From the NCBI RefSeq assembly GCF_000833575.1, contig NZ_CP010827.1, positions 2,520,096 to 2,584,095 on the forward strand: a stretch of 64,000 bases of DNA. The letters are read 5' to 3'. The translations under genes and the position numbers were made by a program. Below, piece by piece: positions 53,787-60,560 of this stretch. The notes under the pieces are model-generated. The model searched no databases. It was not told the origin of the DNA and saw only the letters and a program-made list of their open reading frames with translations. The stretch comes from Corynebacterium singulare. Lineage in GTDB: Bacteria > Actinomycetota > Actinomycetes > Mycobacteriales > Mycobacteriaceae. The stretch's first letter is position 1; the number at the start of each line of letters is the position of its first letter.

Positions 53787-55021
53787 GCATGAAAGAGAGC
53801 ACAAGACATGCCGGTGAGCGCACCACCGCCCGTCGGCGGTTCGTGGCCCCCGACCTCGCCCGCGGTTTCGCTCTAGTCGGCATCGCGATGGCCAACATAG
53901 TCACCGACTGGGATCCAGCGGAGGGTGTCGACCACGCGGCGGGCCTCGGCGGCTACAACGGCGACGGCACCGCGTGGGAGAAGCTGCTCGTCTTCCTAGA
54001 GACGCTCTTCGTGCATGTGCGCGGCCTACCCATGTTTGCCACCCTCCTCGGTGTTGGCATGGGCATGATTTTTGTCAGCCTCGAACGACGCGGCTACCCG
54101 CTGCGCGCCCGGCGCGGGGTGCTCGCGCGCCGCTACGGGTTCCTGTTCCTGTTCGGTCTGGTGCATAAGACGCTGTTTTTTACCAACGACATCATGACGG
54201 CCTACGGCATCGCGGCACTTATCCTGTGCTTGTTCATCGGGTGGAGCGACAAGGCCCTCTACGCCCTCGCAGGTGCTGCGTTCGCCCTGTACACGGCGCT
54301 TCAGGCACCTGGCGTATTCGCCGCGTTTTCGTCGACAGCGGAACCGATAGACGGCAGCCCCGCGCGCATCGTCGACCTCAGCGACCGCATAGCCGCGGGC
54401 CTGGCCAACTTCTGGGTGTACCCGGCAATGGGCGTGATCGAGATGCTCGCCTTCTTCCCGCTTGTCGTGGTCGGGTTCGTCTGGGGCCGCCGCGGTATCT
54501 TCGGCGACGTCAACGGCGACTCCCGGATGCTCCGCGGGTGGGCGATTCTTGCAGCCGTAGTTATCGCGGCCGTCGGCATCCCGTGGGGCTGTGCGGAAAT
54601 CGGCGCGCTCGAACCCAGGTGGGCTACAGGGCTCAATGCCACCAACGGGCTCGTCGGCATGCTCACCGGCCCCGGCATCCTCGCTGCCATCTCCCTCGCG
54701 TGCCGGCCGTTGCAATCGCGTATCAACGCCTCCGGCCCCCTCCCGCACCTAGCCCAACCGCTAGTGGCGCTGGGGAAACGTTCCATGAGCGGCTACCTTG
54801 CGCAAACGGTCCTGTTCACCCTGACCACCCAGCCCGCGTTCTGGTGGGCGACCCGCGACGCAGCAATCTCCGGAAAGCTTGGCTGGGCGGTGCTTATCTG
54901 GCTGGTTACGGTGGCTGGTGCGTGGGCGCTCGAGTGGGCCGGCAAGCCGGGTCCGTTCGAGTGGCTGCACCGTCGTCTATCGTACGGCAAAGACGGCCTG
55001 CCCGAGCACTACCCCGGCTAG
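53783..55021 (+). CDS. DUF418 family membrane protein
   Basis: The 412-residue polytopic protein has an N-terminal basic segment, then PDLARGFALVGIAMANI, which is the usual start of DUF418 proteins, and about 9-10 helices. The C-terminal domain has GKRSMSGYLAQTVLF and the WLHRRLSYGK end. DUF418 proteins often sit beside acyltransferase or transport genes; function is unknown. ATG 53783 is in the permease stop overlap, so the esterase-to-DUF418 genes appear to form one expression unit apart from the palindrome gap. Confidence 0.85.
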   Translation: MSMKESTRHAGERTTARRRFVAPDLARGFALVGIAMANIVTDWDPAEGVDHAAGLGGYNGDGTAWEKLLVFLETLFVHVRGLPMFATLLGVGMGMIFVSLERRGYPLRARRGVLARRYGFLFLFGLVHKTLFFTNDIMTAYGIAALILCLFIGWSDKALYALAGAAFALYTALQAPGVFAAFSSTAEPIDGSPARIVDLSDRIAAGLANFWVYPAMGVIEMLAFFPLVVVGFVWGRRGIFGDVNGDSRMLRGWAILAAVVIAAVGIPWGCAEIGALEPRWATGLNATNGLVGMLTGPGILAAISLACRPLQSRINASGPLPHLAQPLVALGKRSMSGYLAQTVLFTLTTQPAFWWATRDAAISGKLGWAVLIWLVTVAGAWALEWAGKPGPFEWLHRRLSYGKDGLPEHYPG

Positions 55022-55132
55022 GCCGCCCGGAGTAGACGCAGCCGGAGTTCGCACTGCGCCTGCGCACCCCTTCGGCCCGTTGTTGCTCCCGCCGGTCTAA
55101 GATTGCCTCAGACAAAAAAGAGAGGGGCACCC

Positions 55133-56851
55133 ATGGAACTCGTTCGCATACTGTTATCCCGCTCCAAGCCCTATACCGGCTACGTCATCGCGGTGCTCCT
55201 ACTGCAGGCGCTCTCCACCGCGGCAACGCTCTACCTGCCGTCGCTGAACGCGAAGATCATCGACAAGGGCGTGGCTAAAGTCGACATCGACTACATCTGG
55301 CACACCGGCGGCATCATGCTGGGCGTGGCCTTCATCCAGGTCATTGCCGCCATCGCCGCCATCTGGTTCGGCTCACGCACGGCGATGGGCTTAGGCCGCG
55401 ATCTACGCTCGGACGTCTTCCGCCGCGTGACCCGCTACTCCGCCGAGGACATGAGCCACTTCGGCACCGCCACCCTCATTACCCGCGGCACCAACGACGT
55501 CCAGCAGATCCAGATGGTCTACATGATGATCCTCAACTTCATGGTCACCGCCCCCATCATGTCCATCGGCGGCATCATCATGGCCATGCGCGAGGACGCC
55601 GGCATGTCCTGGCTCGTCGTTGTCTCCGTCGTCGTGCTGCTGGCGGCCATCTCGGTGCTCATCGTCAAGCTCATGCCGCTCTTCCGCGCCTGGCAGGGCA
55701 AGCTCGACACCATGAACGGCACCCTGCGCGAGCAAATCGCCGGCATTCGCGTCGTGCGCGCCTTCGTCCGCGAGGACCACGAGGCGGAGCGCTTCCGCAC
55801 CGCCAACCGCGACCTCACCGACCTCTCCCTCAAGGTGGGTCAGCTGTTCATTCTCATGTTCCCCATCATCACCGTCATCCTCAACGTAGCCACCGGCGCG
55901 GTGCTATGGTTCGGCGGCCACCGCGTGGATGAGGGCCTCGTGGAAGTCGGCTCGCTCACGGCCTTCCTGCAGTACCTCCTGCAGATCCTCGCCGCGGTCA
56001 TGATGGGTACCTTCATGGCGATGATCCTGCCGCGCTCCATCATCTGCGCGCGCCGCATCACTGATGTCCTCGACCACGCGCCCTCCATCGACGAACCCGC
56101 TAACCCCATCGTCCCGGAGCGCTCCGCGGGCGTGGTCGAGCTGCGCAACGTCACCTTCCAGTACGCCGGCGCCGAGGAGCCTGTGCTTCGCGACGTCTCC
56201 TTCACCGCCACCCCCGGCACCACCACCGCGCTCATCGGTGCGACGGGCTCCGGCAAAACCACGGCGCTCTCCCTCATCCCGCGCCTCTACCTTCCCACCG
56301 AGGGCCACGTGCTTCTCGACGGGACGGATGTCGCCGAGATGAAACGGGGGGACGTCGTCAAGCGCGTGGGCCTCGTGCCCCAGAAACCGTATCTGTTCAG
56401 CGGATCCGTGGCCTCCAACCTGCGCCTTGGCGCCCCGGACGCCACCGACGAGGAACTGTGGGCGGCGCTGCGCACCGCGCAGGCGGACTTTGTTGAGGAC
56501 CTCGACATGCACATCGCGCAGGGCGGCACGAACGTCTCCGGTGGGCAGCGTCAGCGCCTATCGATTGCCCGCATGCTCGTCGCGCGCCCGCTGGTGTACC
56601 TGTTCGATGATTCCTTCTCGGCGCTGGACGTGTTGACGGACGCCGCCGTGCGCGAGGCCATGCGCGAATACACCGCCCACGCCACGACGATTATCGTGGC
56701 GCAACGCGTGAGCTCGATTGTGGACGCGGACCAGATTCTGGTCATGGATGCTGGACGCATCGTCGCGCGCGGCACGCATGCGGAGCTGCTGGAGAAGTCC
56801 GAGACCTACCGCGAAATCGTGGAATCCCAGAAGACTGCGGAGGTGGCATAA
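55133..56851 (+). CDS. ABC exporter half-transporter, degenerate-site subunit
   Basis: The 572-residue protein fuses a six-helix exporter domain (about 1-320) to an ATPase. Walker A is GATGSGKTTAL, the signature NVSGGQRQRLSIAR is canonical, but Walker B reads YLFDDSFSALD, with Asp where the catalytic Glu is expected. It therefore should form a heterodimer with the next gene product, which starts at the base after its stop. ATG 55133 is preceded by GAGAGGGG. Substrate unknown; lipids, peptides or drugs are typical of the group. Confidence 0.9.
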   Translation: MELVRILLSRSKPYTGYVIAVLLLQALSTAATLYLPSLNAKIIDKGVAKVDIDYIWHTGGIMLGVAFIQVIAAIAAIWFGSRTAMGLGRDLRSDVFRRVTRYSAEDMSHFGTATLITRGTNDVQQIQMVYMMILNFMVTAPIMSIGGIIMAMREDAGMSWLVVVSVVVLLAAISVLIVKLMPLFRAWQGKLDTMNGTLREQIAGIRVVRAFVREDHEAERFRTANRDLTDLSLKVGQLFILMFPIITVILNVATGAVLWFGGHRVDEGLVEVGSLTAFLQYLLQILAAVMMGTFMAMILPRSIICARRITDVLDHAPSIDEPANPIVPERSAGVVELRNVTFQYAGAEEPVLRDVSFTATPGTTTALIGATGSGKTTALSLIPRLYLPTEGHVLLDGTDVAEMKRGDVVKRVGLVPQKPYLFSGSVASNLRLGAPDATDEELWAALRTAQADFVEDLDMHIAQGGTNVSGGQRQRLSIARMLVARPLVYLFDDSFSALDVLTDAAVREAMREYTAHATTIIVAQRVSSIVDADQILVMDAGRIVARGTHAELLEKSETYREIVESQKTAEVA

Positions 56852-58789
56852 ATGGCTGAGCACAATACCTTGAACGAGGAGACCACCGCCGAGTTTGAGC
56901 AGAAAACCGGCGAAAACGCTCCGCGCAAGGCGAAGAACTTTTGGCCTTCTGCGAAACGGCTCTTTGGCCTGCTTGCTCCGTTCAAGGTGCAGCTGTGGGC
57001 GATTGCGGCGATGAACATCGTCTGTGTGTTCCTCGCCGTGGCCGCGCCCAAGGTGATGGGTAAGGCCACCGACGTCATTTTTTCCGGCGTGATTTCGCGC
57101 CAGATGCCCGCCGGCATCACCAAGGAGCAGGCTATCGCGGCGCTGCGTGCGGGCGGCCAGGACAAATTCGCGGACATGGCCTCCGCCATGGACCTCACCC
57201 CGGGCCTCGGCATTAACTTCTCCAAGCTGGGAACCATCATCCTCATCGTCATCGCGATGTACGTGGTGTCCTCCCTGTTCCAGTGGTGGCAGGGCTACCT
57301 GCTCAACTCGCTGGTGATGAAGGTGGTTTTCGACCTGCGCGAGAGCATCGAGGCCAAGCTCAACGCGCTGCCGCTCAACTATTTCGATACGCAATCGCGC
57401 GGTGACCTGCTTTCGCGCACGACCAACGACGCCGACAACATCCAGTCCGCCCTCCAGCAGGCCATTTCGCAGCTGTTTTATAACCTGCTCATGGTCGTGG
57501 GCATTACGGTCATGATGTTCACCGTGTCTTGGCAGCTGGCCCTCGTGGCGCTGCTGGCGCTGCCGCTGACCGCGGTGGTCGTCGCGGTGATTGGTTCGCG
57601 CGCGCAGAAGCAGTTCAAGGCGCAGTGGAAGGCTACTGGTGACCTCAACGGTCAGATTGAGGAGGCCTTTTCCGGTCACGATCTCGCCACCGTCTTCGGC
57701 CGCATCGACGCCATGACGGAGGACTTCGATAAGCGCAACGCCGAACTCTTCCGCTCCGCCTCCCTGGCGCAGTTTCTCGCCGGCATGCTCATGCCCATCA
57801 TGCAATTCATCTCCTACCTGTCCTACGTCGTCATCGCGGTGCTCGGCGCGCTCAAGGTGGCTGCCGGCAACCTCACGCTGGGTGATGCCCAGGCCTTTAT
57901 CCAGTACTCCCGCGAGTTCAACCAGCCGCTGGGCCAGCTCGGCGGCATGATGCAACAGGTGCAGTCCGGCGTGGCGTCGGCCGAGCGCGTCTTCGAGTTT
58001 CTCGACGCCGAGGAAGAGTCCCCCGAGCGCACCGTCACTGCCTTGGGCGGCCGCGCGAAGGGCCTCGTGGAGTTCGACGACGTCGATTTCTCCTACGACC
58101 CAGAAAATCCGCTCATCCAGGACCTGTCGCTGCGCGTGGAACCCGGCCAGACTGCGGCGATCGTCGGCCCCACAGGTGCGGGTAAAACCACGCTGGTCAA
58201 CCTCATCATGCGCTTCTACGACATCGACTCGGGCACGATCCGCCTCGATGGCATCGACACCGCCGAGATGTCCCGGCACGAGCTGCGCTCGCAGGTGGGC
58301 ATGGTGCTCCAAGATGCCACCGTCTTCGAGGGCACCATCATGGATAACATCCGCTACGGCCGCCTCGACGCCACCGACGAGGAGGTCATCGCCGCGGCGA
58401 AGGCTACCTACGTCGACCGGTTTGTCCACTCCCTGCCGGAGGGCTACGACACCAAGATTGATCAGGATGGCGGCGCGATTTCCGCCGGTGAGCGCCAGCT
58501 CATCACCATTGCCCGCGCCTTCCTGTCCCAGCCCGCGCTGCTCATTCTGGATGAGGCCACCTCCTCTGTGGATACCCGTACCGAGATGCTCGTCCAGAAA
58601 GCCATGAATGCTCTGCGCGCGGACCGCACGTCCTTCATCATCGCGCACCGCCTGTCCACGATTCGGGACGCCGACGTCATCATCGTCATGGAATCCGGGC
58701 GCATCGTGGAGCAGGGCACCCACGCTGAGCTTCTCGACGCCCACGGCGCCTACCACCGCCTCCACCAGTCCCAGTTCCGCGAGTCCTAA
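56852..58789 (+). CDS. ABC exporter half-transporter, catalytic-site subunit
   Basis: The 645-residue partner of the preceding protein. A 50-residue cytoplasmic N-terminus leads to six helices with an extra loop (about 90-130) and an ATPase domain. Walker A is GPTGAGKTTLVN and Walker B LLILDEATSSVDT has the catalytic Glu. The signature is ISAGERQLITIARA, a variant of LSGGQ. Combined with the Asp-type Walker B of the partner, this gives one intact and one degenerate ATP site, as in TmrAB- or BmrCD-like exporters. Stop and start are directly adjacent (TAAATG). Confidence 0.92.
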   Translation: MAEHNTLNEETTAEFEQKTGENAPRKAKNFWPSAKRLFGLLAPFKVQLWAIAAMNIVCVFLAVAAPKVMGKATDVIFSGVISRQMPAGITKEQAIAALRAGGQDKFADMASAMDLTPGLGINFSKLGTIILIVIAMYVVSSLFQWWQGYLLNSLVMKVVFDLRESIEAKLNALPLNYFDTQSRGDLLSRTTNDADNIQSALQQAISQLFYNLLMVVGITVMMFTVSWQLALVALLALPLTAVVVAVIGSRAQKQFKAQWKATGDLNGQIEEAFSGHDLATVFGRIDAMTEDFDKRNAELFRSASLAQFLAGMLMPIMQFISYLSYVVIAVLGALKVAAGNLTLGDAQAFIQYSREFNQPLGQLGGMMQQVQSGVASAERVFEFLDAEEESPERTVTALGGRAKGLVEFDDVDFSYDPENPLIQDLSLRVEPGQTAAIVGPTGAGKTTLVNLIMRFYDIDSGTIRLDGIDTAEMSRHELRSQVGMVLQDATVFEGTIMDNIRYGRLDATDEEVIAAAKATYVDRFVHSLPEGYDTKIDQDGGAISAGERQLITIARAFLSQPALLILDEATSSVDTRTEMLVQKAMNALRADRTSFIIAHRLSTIRDADVIIVMESGRIVEQGTHAELLDAHGAYHRLHQSQFRES

Positions 58790-58852
58790 CCCCCGGCGCG
58801 GCACGCCCAGCGGCGCGCTTCAGCACAGGCTCGCACCGCTGTACGTCCCCCT

Positions 58853-58875
58853 GTGCGGCGCTTCCTGCGCCGCAC
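58853..58875. terminator. hairpin between the ABC exporter and the convergent envelope module
   Basis: GTGCGGCGC-TTCCT-GCGCCGCAC is a perfect 9-bp stem ending one base before the stop codon of the leftward gene. There is no T-run, so its efficiency is uncertain. Confidence 0.6.
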
Positions 58876-58876
58876 G

Positions 58877-59485
58877 CTAGTCCACGCTTACTGAGATCAC
58901 CGGAGCCTCAAAGGAGTCGGCCGTGAGGTTGGCCAGTTCGAGGGTGACGTTGGTGAGGGAGAGGTGGTCCATGAGGACGTCGGGAAGCGCAGCGTTGGGG
59001 GCCGGCGGGATGCCGAGCTGATCGAGGACGTGGTTGATGTCGCCGGTGAGATCCACGGTGACCGGCACGGTGCGCGCGCCTTCGATGGCGGGCGTGGCCG
59101 TCAGGGAGGTCGCCACGACCTTCACGCTGCCCTCCACCGTGGTGAGCGCGCCGTCGGTGGTGAGAAGGCCATCGCCAGCATTGCCGGGCAACGTAATGGC
59201 CAAATCACGCGCGACGAGGCGGTCTCCGGTCAGTTCCAGGACGCGCGCCTCGCCGTCGCCGGTGGGTGTGGTGCTGATGGTGGCGCCCACGTTGCCCCGC
59301 AGCGTCACCTCTGTTGCGGTTACCGTGGAGAAATACGGCTGCGCCGGGGCAACCTGCGCGCTCACCGCGCCTCCTCCCACGACCTTCGCGCTCACCGCGA
59401 CGACCACCACGGCCGCCGCCACCGCTTTCCGTGAGCGCGAAGGGCGGGCCACGCGACGCGGGGCGGTCGGGCGGGGCTTAACCAT
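58877..59485 (-). CDS. exported protein of the DUF6230/DUF6114 module
   Basis: The 202-residue product has a basic N-terminus (MVKPRPTAPRRVARPSRSRK) and one hydrophobic segment (AVAAAVVVVAVSAKVVGGG) that acts as signal or anchor. A beta-rich domain follows, full of alternating hydrophobic residues (VTATEVTLRGNVGATIST, RLVARDLAITLPGNAG). It resembles lipid-carrier-like beta proteins and the first gene of the module, but I cannot name the family. ATG 59485 overlaps the preceding stop by eight bases. The longer frame upstream is not real. Confidence 0.72.
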   Translation of the reverse strand: MVKPRPTAPRRVARPSRSRKAVAAAVVVVAVSAKVVGGGAVSAQVAPAQPYFSTVTATEVTLRGNVGATISTTPTGDGEARVLELTGDRLVARDLAITLPGNAGDGLLTTDGALTTVEGSVKVVATSLTATPAIEGARTVPVTVDLTGDINHVLDQLGIPPAPNAALPDVLMDHLSLTNVTLELANLTADSFEAPVISVSVD

Positions 59486-59885
59486 CGCTGGGCTCCCAGG
59501 CCAAGGTGAGCGCGCCGCCGACGATGCCGAGCAGCGAGCCGATGAGGAAGCCGCCGAGGTTCGAGGTCGGCACGGCGATGACCGCGACAATGATGCCGAG
59601 CACGCCGAGGTAGGTCGCGGTGGCCGGCCGGAACCAAGCGCCGAGGCCAAACATGACGAGCAGCGCGCCGATGAGCAGCGTGGACACGCCAGAGACGGTG
59701 GAGATCATGACGAGGAGGTCCGAAATCTTCACCGTGAAATACGCCGGCGTGGCGATGACGATGCCAGAGAGGATGAGCAGCAGGCCCGGGATGAAGGGAC
59801 GCCCGGCGCGCCACTGCTGAAACCGCGCCCGGCGCGTCTGGGTCGTCGCCGCAGGGTCGGTGCCGGTGTCAGTGTCAGCAGACAT
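59478..59885 (-). CDS. DUF6114 family membrane protein
   Basis: The 135-residue membrane protein has a short cytoplasmic N-terminus ending FQQWRAGRPFIPGLLLILSG, which is typical of DUF6114, then four hydrophobic helices. In actinobacteria this family is encoded next to DUF6230 proteins; function is unknown. ATG 59885 overlaps the upstream gene by 11 bp and its end overlaps the next gene by eight, so all three genes are translationally coupled. Confidence 0.8.
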   Translation of the reverse strand: MSADTDTGTDPAATTQTRRARFQQWRAGRPFIPGLLLILSGIVIATPAYFTVKISDLLVMISTVSGVSTLLIGALLVMFGLGAWFRPATATYLGVLGIIVAVIAVPTSNLGGFLIGSLLGIVGGALTLAWEPSDG

Positions 59886-60447
59886 TGCCGCGTCCTCGCT
59901 CCACGGACACGCCAACATTCTTTGCCGAGAGGGTTTTCGCGCCGATGGACGTGGCGCGGACATCGTCGGCGGTCAGCGATACGTGCTTAGCGTAGAGGCC
60001 CCACGTGCCGGGGTCGGCGGTCTGGGAGAGCTGGCGGGCATCAATGCCCACGTTGGCGTCCTGCATGACCAGCGACCCTTCGATATCTGAGGCGCCGACG
60101 AGGAGGTCGGTGGCCTCCACGCTGTTATCGCCCTTGGCCTTGAGCGCGAGCGTGGACTCGCCCACCGCGGGCAGGTCGGTGGTGACATAAAGACACAAGT
60201 CCGAGGCCACGGCATGCTCCAGCTTCAACCGCGCGGTGGGGACGTCCTCCTCGCCCTTCTTGTCACTGTCCACGAAGAGCGAAAATCCTTCGCCCTCCAA
60301 GTGACGCATGTTGACGTTGAAGAACGTGCCGGACAGCGCCAAATTCGCCGTCAGACCGCCCTGCGCCACCGCAACGCCAGCCACACCGAATGCGGCGAAG
60401 CCCGCCACAAGACCCGCCGCAGCCTTCGGAACACTAATTCTGCCCAC
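59875..60447 (-). CDS. DUF6230 family secreted protein
   Basis: The 190-residue product has an N-terminal signal (VPKAAAGLVAGFAAFGVAGVAVAQG) and a beta-rich extracytoplasmic domain with GFSLFVDSDKKGEEDVPTARL, typical of DUF6230 proteins found beside DUF6114. The two Cys (DLCLYV and the very last residue) could form a disulfide or a surface link. GTG 60447 follows AAGGAGG at four bases. First gene of the module; divergent from the Fe-S oxidoreductase gene across 113 bp. Confidence 0.8.
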   Translation of the reverse strand: MGRISVPKAAAGLVAGFAAFGVAGVAVAQGGLTANLALSGTFFNVNMRHLEGEGFSLFVDSDKKGEEDVPTARLKLEHAVASDLCLYVTTDLPAVGESTLALKAKGDNSVEATDLLVGASDIEGSLVMQDANVGIDARQLSQTADPGTWGLYAKHVSLTADDVRATSIGAKTLSAKNVGVSVERGRGNVC

Positions 60448-60560
60448 AACGCCTCCTTCAACGTAACCCTCAAAATGATAGCTGAATCCCGACTCCCGGA
60501 TTTCAAGCCCAAGGCCTTAAGGTAGGAGGCAGCATTGAGCCAAGCGATAAAGGAGCGCGC

